A stretch of 64,000 nucleotides of DNA from CAYFUR01 sp964346275 (GCA_964346275.1 CAYFUR010000003.1:1-64000), one strand, 5' to 3'; shown: positions 1 through 10,912, counted from the first letter of the stretch. Made by a program: numbers and translations. The notes: generated from the letters alone by a model not told the origin.

Positions 1-1926
<1,926 letters not shown>

Positions 1927-1960
1927 CTCTCCCTGGTCCCCTGCAACAACACCGCACTCA

Positions 1961-1988
1961 GCGGGAGTCTCCGGACTCCCGCTTTTTT
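1961..1988 (+). terminator. Rho-independent terminator after acs
   Basis: A 9-bp GC-rich stem (GCGGGAGTC paired with GACTCCCGC) with a four-base loop is followed by six T residues, 35 nt after the acs stop codon. This is a standard intrinsic terminator. Confidence 0.85.
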
Positions 1989-2053
1989 GTTTGATTTGCT
2001 TCGTCATCCAGCAGCACCCTTGCCACGGAAATGCCACGGGGCTGTCACAACGG

Positions 2054-2821
2054 ATGAACCAGGGAAACCTTCGCCAACAATTCCGCACTGTCTCCCAGGG
2101 CCGGACCCACGGGGTTGCCCATCAATCCCTCCTGACAGAGGTGAAGGAGTGGGAGGCCTTTGTTCATGAAGCGGAACAGGCTCCCGGCCGGGTGCTCCGC
2201 AAGGGGGGCGGCCAGGGGTCCACCACCCTTCGAACGCTTTACGGCCAAGATTGCTACGTGAAGGTTTACGAACCATCGACGTGGAGGCGGCGCCTGCGGG
2301 ACGCGATGGGCTGGCTGCGCAGCCTTCAGGAGTGGGAAATCAATTGCCGGGCGACGGAGGCGGGCATCGGGACAGCCACATTTCTTGCCGCGCTGGCCAT
2401 CCGGCGGCCCTTTGCCACGCGGCATCTTCTCATCATGAAACCGGCCCCCGGACAAAGCCTTGCTCAATGGATGCGCAGTCAAAAAAACCATCCAGAAGAA
2501 CGCCGCCGCCTTGTCTCCCGGGTGGCCTCGTTCACAGCATGGATGCACCGGAAAGCGCATCTCGCCCACGCTCACTATAATTGCGATCATATCTTTCTGA
2601 CGGAAAAGGGCGAAATCACCCTGATCGATCTGGAACACGCTCTCATCGCCGAGCCTCTTCCCGAAAAACGGATTCAACGCAATCTTCGCCAGATCCGCAA
2701 AGGCCTGCGAAAGTTTATCCCGGAATCGGAATGGCAGGAGTTTCTGAGGATTTACGAGCGGGAAGACTTTACGGCGAATACATCAAACGAAGCTCATACA
2801 TCGTTGCAAAGAGCACAATAA
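2054..2821 (+). CDS. WaaP/Kdo-kinase-like protein, altered catalytic motif
   Basis: 255-residue cytoplasmic protein resembling the lipopolysaccharide kinase (Kdo/WaaP) family, which phosphorylates sugars of the lipid A-core with ATP. Seen: YVKVY as the ATP-lysine strand (about residues 70-74), an EWEINCRATEAGIGTA helix region, the segment HAHYNCDHIFL where WaaP has its HRD-type loop, and TLIDLEHA in place of the DFG aspartate. In my alignment the loop aspartate of WaaP (HRDCYICHF) is His here, so activity is uncertain. The start is the first ATG downstream of the acs terminator; no good ribosome site is visible. The 3' end overlaps the convergent gene at 2769-2987 by 53 bp. Confidence 0.7.
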   Translation: MNQGNLRQQFRTVSQGRTHGVAHQSLLTEVKEWEAFVHEAEQAPGRVLRKGGGQGSTTLRTLYGQDCYVKVYEPSTWRRRLRDAMGWLRSLQEWEINCRATEAGIGTATFLAALAIRRPFATRHLLIMKPAPGQSLAQWMRSQKNHPEERRRLVSRVASFTAWMHRKAHLAHAHYNCDHIFLTEKGEITLIDLEHALIAEPLPEKRIQRNLRQIRKGLRKFIPESEWQEFLRIYEREDFTANTSNEAHTSLQRAQ

Positions 2822-2987
2822 CAGCGACCAGCACATAGGAAAGAATCCGCAAGCTGTCGGCAGAGAGACGGGTCCTCTGCTGGCGGTCCGCCTCGTCGGG
2901 CACCTCACGCCCGAGCCACACCATATAGAACATCACGCCGCCCGTAAGGACGAAGGTTCCAGCAAGAAGATACCAAAATGGGGTCAT
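2769..2987 (-). CDS. small two-helix membrane protein, unknown
   Basis: 72 residues with two strongly hydrophobic segments (about 5-25 and 48-67) separated by a charged loop rich in Arg, Asp and Glu. This is the expected pattern for a small inner-membrane protein. GGAAAAGAG lies about 8 nt before the ATG. Its end overlaps the kinase gene by 53 bp, which weakens the case somewhat, but the clean alternation of hydrophobic and charged stretches supports a real gene. No family was recognised. Confidence 0.5.
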   Translation of the reverse strand: MTPFWYLLAGTFVLTGGVMFYMVWLGREVPDEADRQQRTRLSADSLRILSYVLVAVIVLFATMYELRLMYSP

Positions 2988-3084
2988 GGCGGCGCTCTTT
3001 TCCGGGCTTCTCTTTCCTCTGCATTTCCAATAAGCAATGTTTGTTCAAGCCCGAAAAGGCTGACTTCAGCCGTCTCCATCCGTT

Positions 3085-3109
3085 CCTCGAATATTCCATC
3101 CCTTCGAGG
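3085..3109. repeat. perfect 7-bp inverted repeat, intergenic
   Basis: CCTCGAA and TTCGAGG are separated by 11 nt, between the divergent genes at 2987 (left) and 3204 (right). On the plus strand an A-run follows, not a T-run, so it does not read as a terminator for either gene. It could be an operator or chance. Confidence 0.3.
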
Positions 3110-3203
3110 AAAAAGACTCTTGCTCTGCCGCTTTCTTCTCCACTTAATGCCCTGAAAGGTAAAAAAAAGACCTGTTTGCCCGATAAGGAAGAGTCTTTCT
3201 CCC

Positions 3204-4100
3204 ATGAAGCTGTTTGCTTGTTCGCATGCCTCGGCCTGGTTGCCCCTTCTCATTCTGCTGATTCTTGTTGGATCCCTTCCCGCGGACACAGTCACGGCCA
3301 CGGTCAATGGCTCGCGCCAGACCTTTAACGATGTCACCGTCAACGGCATGAACCGCGCCCAGGGGGCCCCCGCTGTCGGCGTATCCTTTCCCGATGGCGG
3401 CGCGTGGCCGGTGAACCTCAGCCAGATCCAGGAAATCCAGTTCGGCAGTTTCGGCGATGGGCGGCAGTTCGACCTGACCGTGGGCGAGGGCCAGAGCGGC
3501 CAGCTTTACAGCGGCGCGACGATTCTCCGCTTTTTTCGCCCCCAGGGATACCCGGGGGGAGGATTCGTGGCCCGGGAGCCAGGAGGCGGCGCGGAATTCT
3601 TCATCCCCTCGGAAAATGTCCTTCAATTCCTCCCCGAAGGAACGGACCAGCAAAGCCAAGACTCCTCTGACTCGGGCCAGGAGGATTTCGGCAGCGACAA
3701 CGGAGATCCCTGGACCGAGAATTCTCAATCCGCTGATTCCGGAAACGGAGACGAGTGGGGAGAAGACTATGGGGATACGGACCTCTCCGAAGAGGATATG
3801 GAAGCCTTCGAGGATCTGTTTAGCAACTCGCCCATGTTTGGAACCGGCGGCAGTACGGCGGGAATGGTGGTTTCCATCATTGCCAGTATTGCCAACCTGA
3901 TTTGCTTCTTCATCGTCCTCATCAATATGTTCATGGCAGGGGATGTGGGAGAGGCCATTTTCGGACTGATTTGCTGCAATATCTACGTCTATATTTGGGG
4001 GTGGACCAAGTGGGAAGCGGGGGCAAAGGGAACCGTGATGCTCATTTGGACTGCCAGCATTGTCGGTTACCTCGCTGGCGCAATCGTTGGCGGTTTGTGA
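3204..4100 (+). CDS. secreted/membrane protein with acidic linker, unknown
   Basis: 298 residues. A signal peptide is visible (positive start, hydrophobic 11-25, cleavage near LPADT). Then comes a soluble, probably beta-rich part (about 27-140), a very acidic linker rich in Asp, Glu, Ser and Gln (about 145-205), and two to three hydrophobic C-terminal helices (about 212-295). AGGAAGAG sits 10 nt before the ATG. It is followed, in the same direction, by a secreted LPP20/FlgT-like protein and a TolC-family protein, suggesting an envelope role. No known family was recognised. Confidence 0.75.
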   Translation: MKLFACSHASAWLPLLILLILVGSLPADTVTATVNGSRQTFNDVTVNGMNRAQGAPAVGVSFPDGGAWPVNLSQIQEIQFGSFGDGRQFDLTVGEGQSGQLYSGATILRFFRPQGYPGGGFVAREPGGGAEFFIPSENVLQFLPEGTDQQSQDSSDSGQEDFGSDNGDPWTENSQSADSGNGDEWGEDYGDTDLSEEDMEAFEDLFSNSPMFGTGGSTAGMVVSIIASIANLICFFIVLINMFMAGDVGEAIFGLICCNIYVYIWGWTKWEAGAKGTVMLIWTASIVGYLAGAIVGGL

Positions 4101-4221
4101 TCGCCTTTCGCCTCCCTTTTGCCGGGCGCTTTCGCGTTGACACTTTTTCCAGCCGGGCGGACGCTCTCCCCTGAGTGATGATATGAGAATTTCACGACCC
4201 CTGCTGTCGAGGTGCCGGCGT

Positions 4222-5376
4222 ATGTCCCGAGTTCTAACCGTCCTTTTTTCAGTCGCATTCGTCCTTTCCGCGACGCTTCTTCCCGCCCAGGAAGTCACTC
4301 CCCTGAACCTCCAGGTCACCCCGCTCGAGGGAGACCTGGTTTCCGTGATGACTTCCACCAAGGGAGAAACCCGCGCCGAAGCCCTCGAACAGGCCAAGAG
4401 CGACGCGGTCCTGGCGACTGCCGGCCGCGTTCTCATGGACGGGAAACTGGTCGTGGCGGACCAGTTGCTCCGCAAATACCTCTCGCGATACGCAGGGAAC
4501 TACGTGGAGGGCGTGGAAGTTCTGGAAGACACCTTCACCGGTGGCTTGACCCAGCTCAATTCCCGCGTCTTTGTGAATTACAACGAGTTGGTGAGGGACA
4601 TGGAGGAGAAGCGGTTTCTCTATGAGCCGGCTTATCGCCCGCGCACCGCCGTTTTCCTGGAAGAGACTCTGGACGATGAAGCCGTTCCCGGGGGGCAGAA
4701 TCCCGCCCGCGACGCCCTCGCGGCCGCGCTTCAGGGCCAAGGAATGAAAGTTTATCAGGGAGAAATCGAGGATCCTTCGCTCGGCGTTGACGTGCGCGAG
4801 GATCCATTGCTCCTGGATACTGCGATTGTTTCCGCGGAGCGCCGCCGCATCGAAATCATCTTCTCTGGAGAATCGACGACAACCCTCCGCGAAGAAAAAG
4901 ATCTTTATTACGACCGATTCTACTTCTACGACTGCGCCATGGAAGTTTCGATGATCCGAGTGGATACCGGCGAGACGCTGCACACGGTCATGGCGGAGGG
5001 CTCCGCATCCGCCCGCGACCGAGGCCAGGCCATCAGCGGGGCAATTGAACGCGCGGCCCAGGTCATCGCCGAGGAGATGCGCACGGAGTATCGCAAAGTC
5101 TGGCCCCAGTTGGTCCAGTCCGTCGCCCAGTATGAAATTCTGCTCACGGGCACCAACGATGAATTGATCAACATCATCCAGCAGCACATCGAGCAACTCG
5201 GCCGCGAAACGCAGATTTACCTGAAGAAGAAGTTCGGCGCTTCGGCGATTCTGACCGTCAGCACGAACGCCGACCGGGAGGATCTGGTGGAAATTCTTCA
5301 GGTCTGCCCCTATCCCACCTTGACCATCATCCGCCAGGAGGGGGATAAAAAATTCGAGGTGCAGGTTTCCGGCTAG
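4222..5376 (+). CDS. periplasmic protein, LPP20/FlgT-like region
   Basis: 384 residues with a clear signal peptide (hydrophobic 5-20, ending LLPAQ). The segment AEALEQAKSDAVLATAGRV and the following strand-rich part resemble the N-terminal region of LPP20/FlgT-type envelope proteins, in which a residue string of Ala-rich helix precedes repeated beta strands. This is a pattern impression, not a proven match. I chose ATG 4222 because GAGGTG lies 7 nt upstream and the signal peptide begins there; an in-frame ATG at 4183 would add 13 residues and has a weaker site. It lies between a membrane protein and a TolC-family gene with small gaps, so co-transcription is likely. Confidence 0.75.
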   Translation: MSRVLTVLFSVAFVLSATLLPAQEVTPLNLQVTPLEGDLVSVMTSTKGETRAEALEQAKSDAVLATAGRVLMDGKLVVADQLLRKYLSRYAGNYVEGVEVLEDTFTGGLTQLNSRVFVNYNELVRDMEEKRFLYEPAYRPRTAVFLEETLDDEAVPGGQNPARDALAAALQGQGMKVYQGEIEDPSLGVDVREDPLLLDTAIVSAERRRIEIIFSGESTTTLREEKDLYYDRFYFYDCAMEVSMIRVDTGETLHTVMAEGSASARDRGQAISGAIERAAQVIAEEMRTEYRKVWPQLVQSVAQYEILLTGTNDELINIIQQHIEQLGRETQIYLKKKFGASAILTVSTNADREDLVEILQVCPYPTLTIIRQEGDKKFEVQVSG

Positions 5377-5413
5377 CACCCTCCAGCCCCCTTTTTCCAC
5401 CTCTCAGATTTCT

Positions 5414-5421
5414 GTATAGAC
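5414..5421 (+). repeat. intergenic copy of the GTATAGAC octamer
   Basis: This copy lies 12-19 nt upstream of the TolC-family start codon, outside coding sequence. The same octamer occurs at least ten more times in the window in either orientation, mostly inside genes (see findings). Its position could also mimic a -10 element, but no matching -35 is evident. Confidence 0.4.
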
Positions 5422-5432
5422 GGTAGGCAACT

Positions 5433-7100
5433 TTGAAAAAAATGATGCGAACGGCCTTCGCCGCTGGTTTTCTAGGCAGCGCGGTATTTGCCGCCACCCC
5501 TCTGTATTCCCAGGACACGCCCACAACACCCACGGTGGAAACCCAAACCCCCGATCCGCGCCTTGATCCCCAGCGCATCGAGTTCGCCGGCGAAGTTCTT
5601 CCCATGTCCTTGCCCGAGGTTGTCGTCACGGCTTTCGACCAGAACCTCGACATCGAAATCAGCGTTGTTGATGTCCAGATCTCCCGCGAGGAACGCATCG
5701 CGGAAGAGGGCATCTATGATCCGACGTTCGAGGGGTCCGTCGGCTATCGCAGTCTCGAGGGAGAAAACAACTCTTTTACTTTCAATACGACGGGAACCGG
5801 GGGGACCGGTTCCACGAATGAAGACGGGACGTTTGTGATCGATCAAAAATCCGAAGAGGCATCCGCAAGCCTCAGCCAGCTGATTCCCACCGGCGCGACA
5901 ATCTCACTGGGATACGATCGCACACGCACCGATTTCCAAGATATCCGCGGAGATTTTCAGCCGCTGAATCCGGAAGAAAGCCACCGGGCATTTGTTCGCC
6001 TGCGCCAGCCGCTGCTCAAAAACTTCGGACCCACGGTGACGAACCTTGGCATCCGTACCGCCAAGCTGGAAGAACAGATTCAGAAATCGCTCTTCCGCCA
6101 GGAGATCGAGAACCAACTCGCCGCCGTGATGTCTGCCTATTGGGACCTGGTTTTCTCGATTCGAAACCTGGAAGTCCAGCGCACTTCCCTGGAAGCAGCG
6201 CTGGAATTGGAACGCGTCAACCAGGTCCGTGTCCGCACGGGGTCCGCTCCCCGCTCCGACCTGTTCCAGTCCCAGGCGCAGGCCGCGGAACGGCGAAACA
6301 ATGTGATCGACGCCAAGAGCGCCATCCTCGCCCAGCAGGATCGCCTTCTGCAGCTTCTCAACTGGAGCAGCCCGGTGGAAGACTGGTCGCGTCCTATCCT
6401 GCCAACTGACCAACCGGACAGTTACGACCTCGACCTGCAATTCGAAGACGAGTTGCTTGTCGAGACAGCTCTCCAGGAACGCGGCGATCTGGATGCAACC
6501 CGGCTGAGCCTGGAAATCGCGGAAACCACAAAAGATGCCCTCTGGTGGCAGCGGTTTCCCGAATTGAACGCCATTGCCGAATACGGCCTCAACGGTTTGG
6601 ACGATGGATCCCGCGATGCGTTCGACGAGGTGTCCGATGCAGAATACGAGGATTACTTTGTGGGCCTGGAATTTCGCTATCCCCTCGGCAATCGCACGGC
6701 ACGGGCGAACTATCGCCGGAGCAAGCGCCAGATGGAACGAACACGCCTGAATATAGACCGTATTGAACTGGCAGTGATTACGCAGGTTCGTTCGGCAAGC
6801 CGGGCGATTCGCACGGCCCAGGAAAGCATCGAGGCAAGCGAGTCCCAAGTGCGCGCGGCCCAGGAGACCCTGAATTCGGAACGGAAACGCCTCGAGGTCG
6901 GCGCGTCCACAACATTCAACGTCCTCGATTTCCAGGAAGATCTCGCCCGGGCCCGAGTCAATTCTCTCCAGGCGCGAGTCAACTACCAGAAGGGGCTGGT
7001 CGAACTGGAACGCAGCCGGGGTACCCTCCTGGACTCCATTGCCGAGGACTTGAATATCATGCTGGAAGTGGAACCGCGAGCCGGAAGAACAAAAAACTGA
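5433..7100 (+). CDS. TolC-family outer-membrane channel protein
   Basis: 555 residues. These proteins form trimeric outer-membrane channels with a periplasmic alpha-barrel for efflux or type I secretion. Seen: a signal peptide (KKMMRTAFAAGFLGSAVFA, TTG start), then two OEP-type halves with long helices rich in Gln, Glu, Arg and Ala, for example LRQPLLKNFGP near residue 190, SAPRSDLFQSQAQAAERR near 270 and VGASTTFNVLDFQEDLARAR near 490. The TTG at 5433 is preferred; ATG 5442 is the alternative. No membrane-fusion or inner-membrane pump gene is adjacent, so its partner is probably encoded elsewhere, unless the two upstream proteins serve that role. Confidence 0.9.
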   Translation: MKKMMRTAFAAGFLGSAVFAATPLYSQDTPTTPTVETQTPDPRLDPQRIEFAGEVLPMSLPEVVVTAFDQNLDIEISVVDVQISREERIAEEGIYDPTFEGSVGYRSLEGENNSFTFNTTGTGGTGSTNEDGTFVIDQKSEEASASLSQLIPTGATISLGYDRTRTDFQDIRGDFQPLNPEESHRAFVRLRQPLLKNFGPTVTNLGIRTAKLEEQIQKSLFRQEIENQLAAVMSAYWDLVFSIRNLEVQRTSLEAALELERVNQVRVRTGSAPRSDLFQSQAQAAERRNNVIDAKSAILAQQDRLLQLLNWSSPVEDWSRPILPTDQPDSYDLDLQFEDELLVETALQERGDLDATRLSLEIAETTKDALWWQRFPELNAIAEYGLNGLDDGSRDAFDEVSDAEYEDYFVGLEFRYPLGNRTARANYRRSKRQMERTRLNIDRIELAVITQVRSASRAIRTAQESIEASESQVRAAQETLNSERKRLEVGASTTFNVLDFQEDLARARVNSLQARVNYQKGLVELERSRGTLLDSIAEDLNIMLEVEPRAGRTKN

Positions 7101-7182
7101 GCGCCGGAGGAACTTTTCGGCTGCATTCAAGCTCCTGAATAACGAAACTCGCCGCTATCAACCCAGGTATGCCGGCGTACCC

Positions 7183-8913
7183 ATGGACCCTTCCCAGCCG
7201 CAGCACAACTCAGATCCTATGGATATGCCGGAGACGACAAAGACGCCTCCGCCGGGACCCGTTACGCCTCGGGAGAAACCGGATCACGAACAACCGGCCA
7301 CCGGGGCCCGGATTCCCATTGCACGGGAAACGGAAAGCGGGAAGCCCGGTGATGTCGATGATCTGGTCGGCAAGTATGTCGGCCCTTATCACGTGCAAAA
7401 AAAAATCGCCCGCGGAGGAATGGGGCGCGTTTTCCTCGCCTATGACGAAGCCCTGCGCCGTCCGGTTGCCCTGAAGGTCATGGATCCGGGGCTTCTCAGC
7501 GATCAAGACGCGCTGAAGCGTTTCGAACGCGAGGCCCGCGCGTCCGCTTCGGTTCAGAATCGCCACATCGCCGGCATCTACCTTGTGGGGCTGGCCGACG
7601 ACGGCCGTCCGTTCATGGCCATGGAGTATATCGACGGCGGCAGCCTGCTCCATGTGATCAAAAACCGTGAAGCCGTGCCTTATTCGCTCATCGCTTTGTG
7701 GATGGAACAGGTGGCCAGCGCTCTCCAAAGCGCCTATCGCCAGAACGTGATTCACAGGGACATCAAACCCGCCAACATTATGCTGACCCGCGACGGCGAA
7801 GCCAAGGTTGTGGATTTTGGCCTCGCCAAGATCTTTTTCGAAGACAGCTACATGACCCAGGAAGGCATGGTTCTGGGGACTCCGACCTATATGGCCCCCG
7901 AACAGGGCCAGGGCCGCGCGGTGGATATGCGCGCCGACGTTTACTCCTTCGGCGCCACCTTCTACCACTTGATCAGCGGCCGGCCTCCTTTCACGGCCGA
8001 TTCACCGGTTCAGATCATGATGAAACATGTGACCGCGCCGCTTGTGCCGATGCGTTCGCTCAATCCAAAGGTGCCCATCGAATTCGACGAGATCATCAGC
8101 CGCTGCATGCGCAAGGATGTGGACGAGCGCTATCAGGACTATGAAAGCCTCCTCAGCGATATCCAGCGCGTGCGCCTCCAATGCCGCTCTCACGAGGAAG
8201 GCTCGATCATCAACGAGGGCCGCCGCGATGGTTCCTGGACAGCGGAACCTTACTCCGGCTCACGCCTTCAATCTCCCCCATCCCGCCCCCAGGGTTCACA
8301 GCCCCAGGCAGGATCTGGTGAAGGGCATGCCGCGGCGGGTTTTGATCATCGAAATTCCGGGTATCACACCGAGGAAGATTCCGGCCGGGACGAAGGATTG
8401 ACTCCCGCAAGGATCGCGATCATGGCGGGGGCTCTTATCGTGGTGCTCGGAGGGGGTCTCATGGCTTTTCTTCTCGGCGGGGGCGAGGAAAAGACCCAGG
8501 GAGGCGAGGAAGGAGAAAGCCTCTCGGCGATCGTCATCCGCCGGGCGGCTGAAGAAGCGAGAGAACAAGGGAAAACACCGGAAGCCATTCAATACGAGGC
8601 CTTTGTGGAAACCCGCCAGATCCTGCGAAACCTTCAGCAGGGTTTGCTGAATTTCGAACTGGACGAAGGCCGCATGCCGAGGGATCTCGCCGAACTCGCT
8701 ACCGAGGAACGTGTGATCATCAACTTTCAAGTGGACGGCAGCGGCACGCCGCTCGACGGCTGGGGGGTGCCCCTTGGCTATGACAGCCATCGCAATCTGA
8801 TCTGGAGCGCGGGCCTCGACCAGCGCCATCAGACCGGTGACGATCTTGCCGTCCTGGCCGATGGAGACGTGGAAATCCCCAGTTCCTACGATTCGCTTAT
8901 GAACCAGCAGTGA
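7183..8913 (+). CDS. membrane Ser/Thr protein kinase with C-terminal pseudopilin-like domain
   Basis: 576 residues. A Pro-rich N-terminus (1-65) precedes a complete Hanks-type kinase domain (about 68-335) with RGGMGRVFLAYD, the VALK lysine, HRDIKPANIM near 191, DFGLAK near 212 and YMAPEQ. A Gly/Ser/Gln-rich linker follows, then one transmembrane helix (about 408-430). The extracytoplasmic tail (about 470-576) has the pattern of type II secretion GspG pseudopilins without the N-terminal helix: a helix with RQILRNLQQGL, then TPLDGWGVPLGYDS and WSAGLDQRHQTGDDL, comparable to DPWGNPY and SxGxDG in GspG. The kinase domain is active-looking. A hairpin terminator follows the stop. Confidence 0.93.
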   Translation: MDPSQPQHNSDPMDMPETTKTPPPGPVTPREKPDHEQPATGARIPIARETESGKPGDVDDLVGKYVGPYHVQKKIARGGMGRVFLAYDEALRRPVALKVMDPGLLSDQDALKRFEREARASASVQNRHIAGIYLVGLADDGRPFMAMEYIDGGSLLHVIKNREAVPYSLIALWMEQVASALQSAYRQNVIHRDIKPANIMLTRDGEAKVVDFGLAKIFFEDSYMTQEGMVLGTPTYMAPEQGQGRAVDMRADVYSFGATFYHLISGRPPFTADSPVQIMMKHVTAPLVPMRSLNPKVPIEFDEIISRCMRKDVDERYQDYESLLSDIQRVRLQCRSHEEGSIINEGRRDGSWTAEPYSGSRLQSPPSRPQGSQPQAGSGEGHAAAGFDHRNSGYHTEEDSGRDEGLTPARIAIMAGALIVVLGGGLMAFLLGGGEEKTQGGEEGESLSAIVIRRAAEEAREQGKTPEAIQYEAFVETRQILRNLQQGLLNFELDEGRMPRDLAELATEERVIINFQVDGSGTPLDGWGVPLGYDSHRNLIWSAGLDQRHQTGDDLAVLADGDVEIPSSYDSLMNQQ

Positions 8914-8922
8914 TGAGAGCCA

Positions 8923-8956
8923 GGTGAAGAACGCGGTCTTTTTTCACCCTTTTTTT
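8923..8956 (+). terminator. Rho-independent terminator after the kinase gene
   Basis: GGTGAA and TTCACC form a short stem around a 14-nt loop that can pair further (AGA/TCT), followed by seven T residues. It lies 10 nt after the kinase stop codon. Confidence 0.6.
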
Positions 8957-9066
8957 CTCAACCAAATGAAGCTTGACCTGTCTGGCGGTTGGCTTGTCGC
9001 ATCTCAGAAGTGTCTGCGTTGACCGGCCCTGCCGGTGTGTCTATTTCCAGTGAGTGGAGTAAGAAA

Positions 9067-10581
9067 TTGAAGATCCTGTTCGTCGCATCGGAAGCTGTTC
9101 CTTTCTGCAAGACCGGTGGTCTCGCGGATGTTGTCGGCGCCCTTTCCAAAGTCCTTCATCAGCACGGCCACGACGTGCGCCTGGTGCTGCCCCGCTACCA
9201 GGATATCGACCAGTCGCGCTACCGGCTTCTTCCCCTGATGCCGGAAATCAATGTCCAGTTTGGCGACGACTTGATGACCGGGTCGGTGCTGCGCACATCC
9301 TACCCGAAAACCCAGATGCCCGTCTATTTCATCGACGAGCCAGGCTTCTCGGAGAGGCCGGGCATCTACGGTCCCGCACGCTCGGACTATGTGGATAACG
9401 ACAGGCGTTTTTCCTTTTTCAACATGGCGGCGCTCTGGCTTCTGAAGGGGCTCGACTGGCAGCCGGATATCATCCATGTGCACGACTGGCAGACAGGACT
9501 GATCCCCGCCCTGCTCCGCCACCATCCCGTTGTCAGCAACGATGAGTTCTATACACCCATCAAGTCCGTTTTTTCCATCCATAACCTCGCGTATCAGGGC
9601 AATTTTGCGAAATTCGTTGTGCCTTCCATCGGCCTTCCCTGGTCCGTCTTTACCACCGATGGCCTCGAATTCTATGGCAAGACGTCGTTTTTGAAATCGG
9701 GCCTGGTCTATTCCGATGAATTGGTCGCTGTTTCACCGACTTATGCCCACGAAATCCAGCTCGACGAGCAAGGCGCCGGCATGGCTGGAACCCTGCGTTC
9801 GCGAGCCTCGAACCTTCATGGCATCCTGAACGGTATAGACACAGACGAGTGGGATTCCATGGAGGATCCCTATATTCCGGCCTCTTTCTCGGCTGAGGAT
9901 CTGACTGGCAAAAGAAACTGCAAGACGGATTTCCAGGGCGAGGTCGGGCTGCCTGTCGATCCAAAGAAGCCTCTCATCGGCATGATCAGCCGGCTGGTAG
10001 CCGCCAAGGGCTTTGATCTCATTACGCGGGCTCTTGACCATCTCGCTGGACTCGACGCTCAGTTTTTCATCCTTGGCAGCGGCGAAAGCGGATACGAACA
10101 GGCGTTACTGAGTGCCTCGGAAACGAATCCCGAAACATTTGGAGTGCATATCGGATACGACATGCCGATGTCTCACCGTATCATCGCCGCATCGGACATG
10201 TTTCTGATGCCGAGCTATTTTGAACCCTGCGGCCTGACGCAGCTCTATGCCATGCGTTACGGCACAGTGCCCATTGTCCGGCGCACGGGCGGCCTGGCCG
10301 ACAGCGTCTTCCACGCAACTCCGGAAGCGGTCGATTCCGGCCTGGGGACGGGATTTATGTTTGATGACTATCGCCCCGACGCCATGGTGGAGGCGGTCAA
10401 CGAAGCGGTCGAAAACTATCTCCGCCGCCCGGAGACGTGGACCAGGCTCGTGCATAATGCGATGAAGAAGGACTTTAGCTGGAGCCGGTCCGCCCAGCAA
10501 TACGAACGGCTTTACACCATGCTGGCAGAAAAGAAGGCCGCTTCGCCTCGCAAGGAACCACCCGCCTCAAGGGCGCTGTAG
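9067..10581 (+). CDS. glgA: glycogen synthase (ADP-glucose-dependent)
   Basis: 504 residues, the usual GlgA length. Transfers glucose from ADP-glucose to the growing alpha-1,4-glucan; family GT5, cytoplasmic. Seen: the N-terminal KILFVASEAVPFCKTGGLADVVG with the KTGG substrate lysine, HVHDWQTGL near residue 140, FSIHNLAYQGNF, NGIDTDEWD, and the C-terminal PSYFEPCGLTQLYAMRYG and RRTGGLADSV. I chose TTG 9067 because the family begins exactly at KILFVASE and GGAG lies 7 nt upstream; the frame could extend to a TTG at 8989. No other glycogen gene lies next to it, and a scaffold gap begins 26 bp after the stop. Confidence 0.95.
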   Translation: MKILFVASEAVPFCKTGGLADVVGALSKVLHQHGHDVRLVLPRYQDIDQSRYRLLPLMPEINVQFGDDLMTGSVLRTSYPKTQMPVYFIDEPGFSERPGIYGPARSDYVDNDRRFSFFNMAALWLLKGLDWQPDIIHVHDWQTGLIPALLRHHPVVSNDEFYTPIKSVFSIHNLAYQGNFAKFVVPSIGLPWSVFTTDGLEFYGKTSFLKSGLVYSDELVAVSPTYAHEIQLDEQGAGMAGTLRSRASNLHGILNGIDTDEWDSMEDPYIPASFSAEDLTGKRNCKTDFQGEVGLPVDPKKPLIGMISRLVAAKGFDLITRALDHLAGLDAQFFILGSGESGYEQALLSASETNPETFGVHIGYDMPMSHRIIAASDMFLMPSYFEPCGLTQLYAMRYGTVPIVRRTGGLADSVFHATPEAVDSGLGTGFMFDDYRPDAMVEAVNEAVENYLRRPETWTRLVHNAMKKDFSWSRSAQQYERLYTMLAEKKAASPRKEPPASRAL

Positions 10582-10607
10582 AGACGCTGCCCAACGGCAG
10601 GCCCCCA

Positions 10608-10707
10608 NNNNNNNNNNNNNNNNNNNNNNNNNNNNNNNNNNNNNNNNNNNNNNNNNNNNNNNNNNNNNNNNNNNNNNNNNNNNNNNNNNNNNNNNNNNNN
10701 NNNNNNN
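10608..10707. other. assembly gap, 100 N
   Basis: Exactly 100 N, the conventional placeholder for a gap of unknown size. Any gene between glgA and 10708 is hidden here. Confidence 0.98.
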
Positions 10708-10797
10708 CAGTGCCACGAGCATCCATCGCGCAACATGGCGCGGCAAAGCGGGAGTCAGCACGGCGAGGGCGAGGCACCCGAGCGAAAAGCGCCTCAT
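10708..10797 (-). CDS. possible N-terminus of a secreted protein, cut by the gap
   Basis: Thirty codons remain before the gap. They read as a signal-peptide-like start (MRRFSLGCLALAVLTPALP followed by HVARWMLVAL). GGAG lies 4 nt before this ATG; another in-frame ATG is at 10830. With so little left, the gene is only possible. Confidence 0.3.
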
Positions 10798-10912
10798 TCC
10801 TCTCCATCGCCGCCCGGAGAGAAGCGCCATTTTGATTGAAGAGGATGCGCTCGTGTGAATCAGGAGCTTTTTTCATCTTCCGGGCTTGAACGCCGGGCAA
10901 GAGAAACCCGAA

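Larger units (their letters stand above)
10582..10912. other. 331-bp region holding a scaffold gap
   Basis: Only about 230 bases are real sequence. The left side is 26 bases after glgA. The right side carries the possible start of a leftward gene (10708-10797) and about 115 bases without a recognisable gene before the NifU-domain gene ends. Confidence 0.6.

Noticed and set aside
10608..10707. Gaps as insertion-sequence sites
   Set aside because: No terminal inverted repeats, target duplications or transposase fragments are seen on either side of any gap.
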